Below are positions 9,133-15,476 of a DNA stretch of 64,000 nt, piece after piece (the first letter of the stretch is position 1; each line of letters begins with the position of its first letter). Source of the DNA: an uncultured Collinsella sp. GTDB lineage: Bacteria; Actinomycetota; Coriobacteriia; Coriobacteriales; Coriobacteriaceae. The stretch lies in the NCBI GenBank assembly GCA_937989875.1, contig CALKBO010000018.1, positions 1 to 64,000 on the forward strand, read 5' to 3'. A model generated the notes under the pieces. The model was not told where the DNA came from, made no database searches, and worked only from the letters and a program-made list of their open reading frames with translations. Position numbers and translations under genes: made by a program.

Positions 9133-9843
9133 TTAGTTGTTGGACTCGACGGCTGCGGCGGTGTCGGCCGCGTCCTCGAGCTGCAGGTTCAATAGCTTCA
9201 TGCCGTATTCCGGCACGTTGATATCGATGGGTTGGCCATACAGGTCACCAGGGCGCACAAAAGCGAGCACCGTCATAATGCGCGCCATGGCCTCGGGCGA
9301 TTCGGTGAGCCCACGCTCAAACCAGCGCTGAATCATGCCGACCTCGGCGCTCACGACGTAGGTGACGTAGTAGTCAAAGAACGTGCCCAGCGCCAGGCCC
9401 AAAATGCCCGTCTGCGCACGCGGCACCACGGCCTCACGAGCGGTGTCGATGATCCTTTTAATGAAGGCCTGGTCGCCGCCCGGACCCAGCAGCGCACCGA
9501 TTAAGTCGCGGTTGGCCGCAAGATAACGCAGCAGCTCAACCGAACCGGGCGCCGGCTCGAGCTCATCGATGTTGTGATAGAGGTCGGGCAGCTGAGCTGC
9601 AGTGATGAGCTCAATGCGCTCACGGATCTCGGCCAGCAAGCCGTCCTCGATTTGATTGATAAAGTCGGGGATATCGCGGTAGTGCGAATAGAACGTGCGG
9701 CGCGTAAGGCCGGCACGCTCGGTGAGCGACGCGACGTTAATGCGCGAAAGGTCGCCGCTTTCGGCAAGCTCGCTGGCAAGCGCCTGGCGAAGGGCACGCT
9801 GCGAGCGAAGGGACCGGCGATCGCATTTCTCGAGCTGGGACAA
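9133..9843 (-). CDS. TetR-family transcriptional regulator
   Basis: A 236-residue protein with an N-terminal TetR helix-turn-helix (residues about 10-60; INVASLTERAGLTRRTFYSHYRDIPDF) and an all-helical ligand-binding domain. The start appears to be TTG at 9843, four bases after AGGAGG; no better ATG exists. It is the first gene of a two-gene unit with the dehydratase activase (11-base gap), so it probably autoregulates and controls the activase in response to an acyl-CoA or related effector. That role is inferred from context. Dyads in the upstream region could be its operator. Confidence 0.85.
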   Translation of the reverse strand: MSQLEKCDRRSLRSQRALRQALASELAESGDLSRINVASLTERAGLTRRTFYSHYRDIPDFINQIEDGLLAEIRERIELITAAQLPDLYHNIDELEPAPGSVELLRYLAANRDLIGALLGPGGDQAFIKRIIDTAREAVVPRAQTGILGLALGTFFDYYVTYVVSAEVGMIQRWFERGLTESPEAMARIMTVLAFVRPGDLYGQPIDINVPEYGMKLLNLQLEDAADTAAAVESNN

Positions 9844-9865
9844 GCGTCCTCCTTGTTACTCAGCC

Positions 9866-9907
9866 TGTGCGCTATTGCACAGTGCGAGTATTATTGCACA
9901 CCGTGTG
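9866..9907 (-). promoter_or_regulatory. Candidate TetR operator/promoter region
   Basis: Just upstream of the TetR start lie TGTGC-n6-GCACA (9866-9881) and CACAC-C-GTGTG (9897-9907), with the string TATTGCACA or TTATTGCACA repeated in both. The spacing suits a regulator binding over its own promoter. No footprint-like consensus is known to me for this protein. Confidence 0.35.
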
Positions 9908-9934
9908 TATCAACACGTAAAGGCAATATTTGGG

Positions 9935-9965
9935 ATGTGACGAAGGGGCAGCCTCTTTGTCACAT
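9935..9965. repeat. Short palindromic repeat, GTGACAAAG family, copy 1
   Basis: ATGTGACGAAG (9935-9945) pairs with CTTTGTCACAT (9955-9965). In the opposite orientation the loop reads GGCTGCCCC. A second copy lies at 10370-10398, and the two bracket the small RNA/peptide locus. Confidence 0.7.
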
Positions 9966-10021
9966 CCAGCGACCGCCTAGGTTGTGCCGGTTGTGCCAGG
10001 CTTTTAGAGCGGCATTACCGA

Positions 10022-10050
10022 TTGTCCAAAATGTCATTCGTGGGTAGAAT
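10022..10050 (+). promoter_or_regulatory. Sigma-70-type promoter of a convergent antisense RNA
   Basis: TTGTCC (10022-10027), a 17-bp spacer and TAGAAT (10045-10050) give a strong consensus promoter reading to the right. The predicted start site is near 10057. No protein frame with a ribosome binding site follows before the terminator at 10105-10139, so the product should be a short RNA running against the 41-codon gene. Confidence 0.65.
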
Positions 10051-10056
10051 AGTGTC

Positions 10057-10140
10057 GACGGCAGCCCAAGTTCTGGAAAGCTGGGCAGCGCCGTTGCTTG
10101 GATTAAGGGGTCAACGCCTTAGCGGCGGCGACCCCTTTTA
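10057..10140 (+). ncRNA. Predicted antisense small RNA (putative type I antitoxin)
   Basis: Transcription from the promoter at 10022-10050 would give an RNA of about 84 nt. Its 5' part folds into a stem (ACGGC at 10058-10062 with GCCGT at 10090-10094, and GCCCA with TGGGC inside). It ends in a GC-rich hairpin (10105-10137) followed by TTTT. The last 20-odd nucleotides are complementary to the final codons of the small gene on the opposite strand, and the terminator hairpin is shared by both transcripts. This matches antisense antitoxins of Fst/TxpA-type loci. It is a prediction from promoter, terminator and overlap only; transcription has not been shown. Confidence 0.5.
10105..10139. terminator. 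Shared, probably bidirectional terminator
   Basis: AAGGGGTC (10105-10112) pairs with GACCCCTT (10130-10137), with an inner CGCC/GGCG pairing. It is followed by TTTTA on the plus strand and by CCCCTTAATCC on the minus strand. It would end the antisense RNA efficiently and the small-peptide mRNA more weakly. Its right half lies inside the last codons of the peptide gene. Confidence 0.7.
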
Positions 10141-10244
10141 CGTTGCTTCGAACGTTGCTTGAGTGCCTCGGAAAGCCCGACGAGCGCTGTGAAGAACGAG
10201 ACCAAAGCGGTCAGAAGTCTCACAAAATCAATCAGATCGGTCAT
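10119..10244 (-). CDS. 41-aa hydrophobic peptide with basic tail, putative type I toxin
   Basis: The ORF starts at ATG 10244, eight bases after a strong GGGAGG, and encodes 41 residues: MTDLIDF, one hydrophobic membrane segment (about residues 8-27, LLTALVSFFTALVGL), then a basic tail (KQRSKQRKRGRRR). Small single-span peptides with a charged tail are typical of type I toxins (Fst, TxpA, BsrG) and of holin-like toxins. The Shine-Dalgarno can pair with upstream ATGGAGG. An antisense promoter faces the gene from 70-100 bases beyond its stop, and the two transcripts share a terminator. The stop codon lies within the terminator hairpin. Membrane action on growth is inferred from architecture; I recognise no homologue by sequence. 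Confidence 0.6.
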   Translation of the reverse strand: MTDLIDFVRLLTALVSFFTALVGLSEALKQRSKQRKRGRRR

Positions 10245-10252
10245 GGGCATCA

Positions 10253-10270
10253 CCTCCCATCAGATGGAGG
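10253..10270 (-). promoter_or_regulatory. Shine-Dalgarno-sequestering hairpin of the small peptide
   Basis: On the minus strand, CCTCCAT just upstream pairs with ATGGGAGG containing the Shine-Dalgarno (plus-strand positions 10264-10270 and 10253-10260, three-base loop, one bulged C). Translation would need this stem to open, as seen in Fst-type toxin mRNAs. A second stem (GGCA/TGCC flanked by GTTG/CAAC) lies farther 5' in the leader. Confidence 0.5.
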
Positions 10271-10369
10271 GCGTTGCCCGGCACATGGAACTGCCGTCAA
10301 CGATACCGATTCTACCAGAGCTTAGTTATATATACGAATATATGTTCGTATTCCAAGCACACAGACCCC

Positions 10370-10398
10370 TGTGACAAAGGGGCTGTCCTTTTGTCACA
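10370..10398. repeat. Short palindromic repeat, GTGACAAAG family, copy 2
   Basis: TGTGACAAAGG (10370-10380) pairs with CCTTTTGTCACA (10387-10398) around a loop containing GGCTGT. It abuts the stop codon of the HAD hydrolase (TAA at 10399-10401 on the minus strand), so it forms the immediate 3' hairpin of that mRNA. Confidence 0.7.
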
Positions 10399-11256
10399 TT
10401 ATTCGATGACGGTGCGGGAGTTTTGCTTGCGCATGGTGGCGAGCATGTGTTTGGGGACGGCGTGGACCATGCAGCTGCCGATGGTCGCGCTCGCGGCGGC
10501 CTTGGCTGCATCGCTTGCGTTTTTGGTCGCGTAGCTGTGACGAAAACGATTGAGCATGGCGATATCGTTGCCGCCGTCGCCGTAGACCGCGACCTCATCC
10601 TCGGCAATACCGTAGTAGCCCGCCAGCCAGGCCACGCTCTCGCCCTTGTTGCACGCCACGTCCGTGATCTCGAACATCACCGGATCGAACGGCGCGTTGA
10701 CCACGCGGTCCGATCGCTCGGCCAAATATGCTTTAAGGTCACGCTCCAGCTCGGGCGAGGTCACGCGGCAGTTGATCTTGCACACATCGTGGCGCAGGAT
10801 GTCACCGATCGACTGGTCGAAATATTGCTCCTCGTGATACCCGCCACGTGCACGCATGCCACGCATCACGATACGCTTGATAGGGCTGTCCTTTTTAAAG
10901 CCCGCCTGATGCATCTCGAACGAGCCGCTCGAGAACATGCCATCGGGCGTGGAGCAATCAAAGCAAATGTCCGGAAACTCCTTGAGCAGTTCCTCGGTGA
11001 TCTGCGGGTCAATGGTCCAGGTTTTGAGCACCTCGCCATGACTGTCGCGCACGATGGATCCATTGGAGCAGCAGGCGTCAAGCGCCAGGCCCGTAAAGCC
11101 ATGCTCGCCGATCGGCAGCGTCGAGCGTCCGGTCGCGGGAACCACATGCAGGCCAGCTTCGGTCAGATCGCGAATGGCACGGCGGATGGTCCCATCCGCC
11201 TCATGCAGGGCGTTCAGCAGCGTTCCGTCTAAGTCACTCGCAAACATCTTGATCAT
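10399..11256 (-). CDS. Cof-type HAD-superfamily hydrolase
   Basis: A 285-residue cytoplasmic phosphatase-like protein of the HAD IIB (Cof/YidA) group. Motif I is FASDLDGTLLNA (residues 5-16, nucleophile Asp 8). Motif II is the Thr/Ser in VVPATGR. Motif III/IV is GDGGNDIAML near residue 227, preceded by the conserved lysine region KGESV. The family usually dephosphorylates sugar phosphates, FMN or PLP; the substrate here is unknown. Two in-frame ATGs compete. The one at 11256 was chosen because GGAGAGG sits seven bases upstream, whereas it is only one base from the ATG at 11262. The start region forms half of a long inverted repeat. The stop directly abuts a palindromic repeat. Confidence 0.85.
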   Translation of the reverse strand: MIKMFASDLDGTLLNALHEADGTIRRAIRDLTEAGLHVVPATGRSTLPIGEHGFTGLALDACCSNGSIVRDSHGEVLKTWTIDPQITEELLKEFPDICFDCSTPDGMFSSGSFEMHQAGFKKDSPIKRIVMRGMRARGGYHEEQYFDQSIGDILRHDVCKINCRVTSPELERDLKAYLAERSDRVVNAPFDPVMFEITDVACNKGESVAWLAGYYGIAEDEVAVYGDGGNDIAMLNRFRHSYATKNASDAAKAAASATIGSCMVHAVPKHMLATMRKQNSRTVIE

Positions 11257-11257
11257 G

Positions 11258-11309
11258 GGCATGCCTCTCCTTCGTCTGCACGATATTGTAGACGAAGGAG
11301 AGGCATGCC
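11258..11309. promoter_or_regulatory. Perfect 20-bp inverted repeat enclosing the HAD gene's ribosome binding site
   Basis: Positions 11258-11277 and 11290-11309 are exact inverted repeats separated by 12 bp. The left arm contains the HAD gene's Shine-Dalgarno and one of its two candidate ATGs. In the HAD mRNA the hairpin would bury the ribosome binding site. The right arm presents the same site to the plus strand, where only an unconvincing 67-codon frame follows. Confidence 0.75.
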
Positions 11310-11371
11310 TAAACAATGCCGTCCCGGCGCGGCGTACCACCGCCTCCACAAATTCACGGTGCCCCAGCGCG

Positions 11372-12634
11372 CTAAGACAATCGCCACAAGCGACTTTTCA
11401 GCCGATAAAACAGCGCCGTCGTCAACGTCAGCACCGCCAACATGCCTGCGAATACAATCGCCGGTGTCCATCGATCATATGCGAGCCCGTAAACCAATTG
11501 GCCAATAGGCGTTGCACAGGAAAGCGTCATATAAACGAGTGCCAGCACTTTTCCGCAGAATTCCTTTGGCGCTGACCGCTGAACAAATGAAACGATTTCG
11601 ACCGATGTAATGCTTGCCCACGCCATGACCCATGCCGAGCCGGCCGCAAGCGCGGCAAACGCTAATTCATCAGGACCGCTCAGTAGCGTGACAATAATCG
11701 GCACGACTCCAAAACAGATCATCGCAACATATCGACATATGCCCTTGAAGGAAAAACGATGCGGCCAAATACCGACCAAACCACTGCCGACAAGACCACC
11801 TAAGCCCATAGCCACCTCAATAATCCCAACGAAGGATGACTGCATTCCGAGATGCTTTGCAACAATAACGGGAGCACCAATCGTTAACCCAACTAACGCA
11901 AGGTTCAAAATAGCCGCAGTCAAAAACACAACGAGCAATGATGAGTTTTGAGACAGGTACCGAATCAACTCCCGAAAATCGTTTCGGCGTGTCGTACGAG
12001 TCGCGCCGTCTCCCATCGTTTCAGATGAGGCATTTTGCTTGAGTGCGCCCCCGAACAGCAGGGCTGAAATCGTAAACGTCAACGCCGCGGTTTCGCATAG
12101 AGTATCGATACCAAAGCACCCATAGACTGCCGTCCCGACTACAGGCCCCAAGATATTGCTCATCATGATTATCTGCGAGACCAACGCAGTGGCACGCTCA
12201 ACCTTTTCTTGGCCCGTCATGCGCACCGTCTCAATTTGAAGCATCGGTTTCAGCAGCGATTGGATGCCATATTGGACGCAAAGTATTGCCACCACGACAA
12301 CGGCAAGAGGCAGCGACCGCTTCATGGGGATAAACAACAGCGATGCAGCCATCAGAACAATGCCGAGCACCACAAGAACCCCGCGATGTCTCCCACGATC
12401 CGCCAAGATTCCGCCAGCCGGAGTCGCAAGCACGCCCGGCACGAACGCTATCGCCGCGACGGTGCCATATAACGTTGACGAGCCGCTGCAATCGAACAAG
12501 TAGAGCGGGCACGCAAAGCACAGTGCCGACAACATCGAATACGCGCACAGCTGTGCAACAAGAAGCTCCGTGAGTCTAATTGACCGCACTGTTTTTGATT
12601 CCAACGAGGCACTGACGTCTCTCAGGCCAGCCAT
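11372..12634 (-). CDS. MFS transporter, probable drug/solute efflux
   Basis: A 420-residue permease with 11-12 hydrophobic segments and major-facilitator features: after TM2 the loop GGILADRGRHRGVLVV (motif A-like, G-x-L-a-D-r-x-g-r-r), and a central hydrophilic loop (about residues 185-215) dividing two six-helix halves. The start ATG at 12634 follows GGGGGCGG; upstream in-frame codons run through a palindromic operator and were rejected. The gene lies 100 bases downstream of a TetR regulator in the same orientation, with two similar dyads in the gap. This is the usual layout of a locally repressed efflux pump. The substrate is unknown. Confidence 0.8.
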   Translation of the reverse strand: MAGLRDVSASLESKTVRSIRLTELLVAQLCAYSMLSALCFACPLYLFDCSGSSTLYGTVAAIAFVPGVLATPAGGILADRGRHRGVLVVLGIVLMAASLLFIPMKRSLPLAVVVVAILCVQYGIQSLLKPMLQIETVRMTGQEKVERATALVSQIIMMSNILGPVVGTAVYGCFGIDTLCETAALTFTISALLFGGALKQNASSETMGDGATRTTRRNDFRELIRYLSQNSSLLVVFLTAAILNLALVGLTIGAPVIVAKHLGMQSSFVGIIEVAMGLGGLVGSGLVGIWPHRFSFKGICRYVAMICFGVVPIIVTLLSGPDELAFAALAAGSAWVMAWASITSVEIVSFVQRSAPKEFCGKVLALVYMTLSCATPIGQLVYGLAYDRWTPAIVFAGMLAVLTLTTALFYRLKSRLWRLS

Positions 12635-12647
12635 AAGTCCGCCCCCT

Positions 12648-12668
12648 ATACATACCGCCAGTATGTAT
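12648..12668 (-). promoter_or_regulatory. TetR operator 1 upstream of the MFS gene
   Basis: ATACATAC-CGCCA-GTATGTAT is a perfect 8-bp-arm dyad with a 5-bp centre, 13 bases upstream of the MFS start codon. The size and symmetry are typical for a TetR-family dimer. Confidence 0.65.
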
Positions 12669-12713
12669 TTTTCGACTTGAAAAGGGCAGCCGTGGCTACC
12701 CTCGCAAATCAAT

Positions 12714-12732
12714 TACATACCGTTGGTATCTA
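12714..12732 (-). promoter_or_regulatory. TetR operator 2, same consensus
   Basis: TACATAC-CGTTG-GTATCTA matches operator 1 at most positions and has the same 5-bp centre. Its centre lies 65 bp from that of operator 1. It lies immediately after the TetR stop codon, so the two sites bracket the likely MFS promoter. Confidence 0.5.
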
Positions 12733-12734
12733 TA

Positions 12735-13397
12735 TTACCACCCGGCGCAGTCCCATACGTCCCAAATCTGCGCCGTTGTCTGAAGCACTTCATTACCCAA
12801 ATCGAGCCCCACCGCGGCCGCCATCTGCGCCAAACATTGTGCGCGAGCGAGCATTCGCTCCTTGGGCTCGAGCGGACGGAACAATGGCAGCAGCCAAAGA
12901 TTCGCCAACAGCGATACGGCCTCCGCCGCTTCGCGCGGGCATTCGCACGCAATGGAGCCGTCGGCGATGCCCTCCTCGATCACTGGCAAGAGGCAGCCAT
13001 CGGCCGACTCGTCAAACGAGCCCTGGTACTGCATCGCCAGTAGACGCGAGCTTTTTACCGGATCCGCCGCAGGATGCATGCGTGCCCATAGCTCAATTTG
13101 TGGAACGACGGACTCGGGCGCGTACAGTCGCTTGAGTTTTTGGGCTCCGGTCATATTGCCGATACCAAGCGTTGAGCGACGCTGCTCAACAATCGGAGCC
13201 ATTGCCCGATCAAATGCGGCGTTGAAAATCTCTTCTTTGCTCTTAAAGTGATGATAGACAGCGCCCTTGGTCATGCCATCGAGGCGGTCGACGATATCTT
13301 GAATGCTCGTCCCCTCATAACCCTGTGCGCAGAATAGCTCCAGCGCCGCGTCGAGAATCTTCGCGACCGTCTCCTCGGGATATTTATTACGCCCCAT
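12735..13397 (-). CDS. TetR-family regulator of the adjacent MFS pump
   Basis: A 220-residue protein with an N-terminal TetR DNA-binding domain (residues about 8-55: ILDAALELFCAQGYEGTSIQDIVDRL, then TKGAVYHHFKSKEEIF) and a helical effector domain. The start was set at ATG 13397 (MGRNKYPEETVAKIL); 12 further upstream codons exist to 13433 but have no ribosome binding site. The paired dyads between this gene and the MFS gene suggest it represses the pump and is relieved by a pump substrate, an inference from layout. A 12-bp inverted repeat lies in its leader. Confidence 0.8.
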   Translation of the reverse strand: MGRNKYPEETVAKILDAALELFCAQGYEGTSIQDIVDRLDGMTKGAVYHHFKSKEEIFNAAFDRAMAPIVEQRRSTLGIGNMTGAQKLKRLYAPESVVPQIELWARMHPAADPVKSSRLLAMQYQGSFDESADGCLLPVIEEGIADGSIACECPREAAEAVSLLANLWLLPLFRPLEPKERMLARAQCLAQMAAAVGLDLGNEVLQTTAQIWDVWDCAGW

Positions 13398-13404
13398 AAT
13401 CTGT

Positions 13405-13458
13405 CCATCCGCAACGCAAGTCTTGTGCCTCATTGCAGTATTTTAACGTTGCGGATGG
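13405..13458. promoter_or_regulatory. 12-bp inverted repeat in the TetR leader
   Basis: CCATCCGCAACG (13405-13416) and CGTTGCGGATGG (13447-13458) are exact inverted repeats with a 30-bp spacer, just upstream of the TetR start. This could be an autoregulatory dyad or a leader hairpin. It is unlike the two operators near the MFS gene. Confidence 0.45.
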
Positions 13459-13471
13459 CAGGCGGTCGATT

Positions 13472-13810
13472 CTACACCGCAGAAGGGCCGTGTTCGCCAG
13501 TACGGATGCGGATAACTTCTTCGACCGGCTCGACCCAAATCTTGCCGTCTCCGACGGCGCCGGTGCGGGCGGCGCTGCAGATGATGTCGACAATGCCGTC
13601 GACGTGCTCGTCGGCGCAAATGAGCGTGAACTGCACCTTAGGAATCGTGTTGACAAGCAACTCGTTGCCGCGCACGTATTCCTTCCAGCCATGCTGCGCG
13701 CCGCAGCCCTGCACCTGGTTGATGGTCATGCCACGAACATCAGCAGCAAACAGCGCGTCCTTAAGAACCTCAAGCTTCTCGGCACGAACGATCGCCGTAA
13801 TTTTCTTCAT
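13472..13810 (-). CDS. glnK: PII nitrogen-regulatory protein (GlnK/GlnB)
   Basis: A 112-residue cytoplasmic trimeric signal protein that senses 2-oxoglutarate and ATP/ADP and controls ammonium uptake. It has the family length, the N-terminal MKKITAIVRAEKLEVLKDAL, a T-loop with EYVRG (the Tyr modified in some PII proteins) and the C-terminal GAVGDGKIWVEPVEEVIRIRTGE signature. The start follows AGAGAGG. It lies directly downstream of the ammonium transporter gene on the same strand, and in this arrangement GlnK plugs the Amt channel when nitrogen is plentiful. A 137-bp palindrome separates the two genes. Confidence 0.93.
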   Translation of the reverse strand: MKKITAIVRAEKLEVLKDALFAADVRGMTINQVQGCGAQHGWKEYVRGNELLVNTIPKVQFTLICADEHVDGIVDIICSAARTGAVGDGKIWVEPVEEVIRIRTGEHGPSAV

Positions 13811-13841
13811 AGTGAATTCCTCTCTTTATCAAAGAAATGAA

Positions 13842-13978
13842 TTGCCATTCAATGACGCGGGTTTTCCAGGTGCCCGAGATTGCCCCGAAAGAGGAGCGCC
13901 GCGTACTTCGGTACGCAAGCGACGGTTTGAGGGGCAAGGTCGGGTGCCTGGGAAAGCCGCGCGACGATTGAACGGCAA
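13842..13978. repeat. Giant intercistronic hairpin between amt and glnK
   Basis: From TTGCC at 13842 to GGCAA at 13978 the sequence is largely self-complementary. The pairs include TTCAAT/ATTGAA, CGCGG/CCGCG, a GGTTTTCCAGGTGCCCGA-type arm with its near-complement, TTGCCCC/GGGGCAA, and a GCGTAC-TTCG-GTACGC apex with a UUCG tetraloop at 13911-13914. A further partial copy of the right arm follows at about 13979-14002. It lacks a T-run, so it is more likely an mRNA processing or stability element, or a mobile palindrome, than a plain terminator. Confidence 0.65.
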
Positions 13979-14000
13979 GGTGCGGAGCCTGGGGAAGCCG

Positions 14001-15278
14001 CTAGTCAAGTCCCGAGAACGAGGGATACGCGCTCTCGCCGTGTTGACTCGCGTCCAGGCCCAGCGCCTCGTCGGCCTCGTCCACGCGCAGGCTGCCGTGG
14101 AACAGCGCCTTGACCACCGCGGCGATCACCAAGTCGAGCACCAGTACAATAGCGACCGTCACCACAATGCCCAAAATCTGCGAGATGAGCAGCGAGACAT
14201 CGCCCGTGTAGAACAGGCCGCCCTTACCGGTCCACGAGAGCTCCGGCACGCAGAACAGCCCCGTGAGCACGCCGCCCAGGATGCCACCGATGCCGTGGCA
14301 GCCAAACGCGTCGAGCGCATCGTCGTAGCCAAATTTGGTCTTTAGATGGCTGATGGCCAGGTAGCAGACGGGAAATACGATCAGGCCCATGACCAGCGCC
14401 GCCCACGGCTCGACAAAGCCCGCGCCCGGCGTGACCACCACAAGGCCCGCAACCAGACCGGTGCTGGCGCCCACCAGCGTGGGTCGACCGGTGTGCACGC
14501 GCTCGACGGCAAGCCACGAGACCATGCCCGCCGCGCTGGCCGTCACGGTATTGAGGATGGCAAGTGCCGCCACGGCGTCGGCCTTGAACTCGCTGCCGCC
14601 GTTAAAGCCAAACCAGCCAAACCAAAGCAGACCGGCTCCCAGCGCCACAAACGGCACGTTATGCGGACGGTAGCTCACCATGCCAAAGCCGCGACGACGG
14701 CCGAGCATTAAGCAGAGAATCAGGCCCGTAAGACCAGACGAGATGTGCACCACGTCGCCGCCGGCAAAGTCGAGCGCGCCGATGATATCGCCGATAAAGG
14801 AGCCCTCGCCGCCCCAAACCATGTGAGCAAGCGGCGCATAGACCACGAGCAGCCAAATGCCCAGGAAGGCCGTCGTGGCACCGAACTTAACGCGGCCGGC
14901 CAGGCTGCCCGTGACGATAGCAGCCGTGATCATGGCAAATGCCATCTGGAAGGCGATGTTGATGATCTGAGGGTAGACGACACCGTCCGCGGCATTGCCC
15001 TCGGCCGCCTGCAGCACCTGGTTGAGCACCGGCAGGCACAGCAGCTGGTCAAGGCCTCCAATAAACGGACTCGAACCGTCGCCGCCATAGGCCAGAGACC
15101 AGCCGGCAACAATCCACAGCACACCAACCAGACCAATGGCGCCAAAGCACATGAGCATGGTGTTGATGACATTTTTGCGCCTGGACAGGCCGCCATAGAA
15201 AAACGCCAGACCCGGTGTCATTAAAAACACGAGCATGGTGCAGATGAGCATAAACGTTGTCGATCCCGTATCGTACAT
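14001..15278 (-). CDS. amt: Ammonium transporter, Amt family
   Basis: A 425-residue inner-membrane channel for ammonium/ammonia with about 11 transmembrane helices. Recognisable family blocks are MLICTMLVFLMTPGLAFFYGGLSR, FAMITAAIVTGSLAGR, DFAGGDVVHISSGLTGL (first conserved pore histidine) and FGCHGIGGILGGVLTG (second pore histidine). The start ATG 15278 follows GGGAGAG at four bases; an upstream extension to 15335 has no ribosome binding site. It is upstream of glnK in the same direction. Nitrogen-dependent control is expected from family knowledge; I saw no specific operator. Confidence 0.93.
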   Translation of the reverse strand: MYDTGSTTFMLICTMLVFLMTPGLAFFYGGLSRRKNVINTMLMCFGAIGLVGVLWIVAGWSLAYGGDGSSPFIGGLDQLLCLPVLNQVLQAAEGNAADGVVYPQIINIAFQMAFAMITAAIVTGSLAGRVKFGATTAFLGIWLLVVYAPLAHMVWGGEGSFIGDIIGALDFAGGDVVHISSGLTGLILCLMLGRRRGFGMVSYRPHNVPFVALGAGLLWFGWFGFNGGSEFKADAVAALAILNTVTASAAGMVSWLAVERVHTGRPTLVGASTGLVAGLVVVTPGAGFVEPWAALVMGLIVFPVCYLAISHLKTKFGYDDALDAFGCHGIGGILGGVLTGLFCVPELSWTGKGGLFYTGDVSLLISQILGIVVTVAIVLVLDLVIAAVVKALFHGSLRVDEADEALGLDASQHGESAYPSFSGLD

Positions 15279-15476
15279 TCGCTCTCCCTTGGTCGCATGA
15301 ACGTTGTCGGCGCCCATAATGCGGCCGAGGGGCAACTGGTGTAGACCAGATACGGCGTTGTTAAACGCGGCGTTGTCGAATGGAAACGGCGCCGCAATCT
15401 TGGAAACGGCGCGGCAACGGACGCGAAACGAACGGGAAATACGCGAGCAAGGAAGCCGTGAGCGCGCCCGTCCCGG
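15279..15476. other. Intergenic region upstream of amt
   Basis: About 200 bases with the promoter of amt. It contains a direct repeat TTGGAAACGGCG or ATGGAAACGGCG (two copies around 15391 and 15413). No gene was found. Confidence 0.35.

Noticed and set aside
4184..9136. A 1650-codon open frame on the plus strand opposite the activase gene
   Set aside because: It mirrors the activase almost exactly, has no ribosome binding site, and its product is His/Leu/Arg/Val-rich without any domain; it results from the GC-rich third positions of the real gene.
11305..11508. 67-codon plus-strand frame with a perfect Shine-Dalgarno
   Set aside because: The signal is a mirror copy created by the inverted repeat at 11258-11309, and the frame lies antisense to the MFS gene with no protein-like composition.
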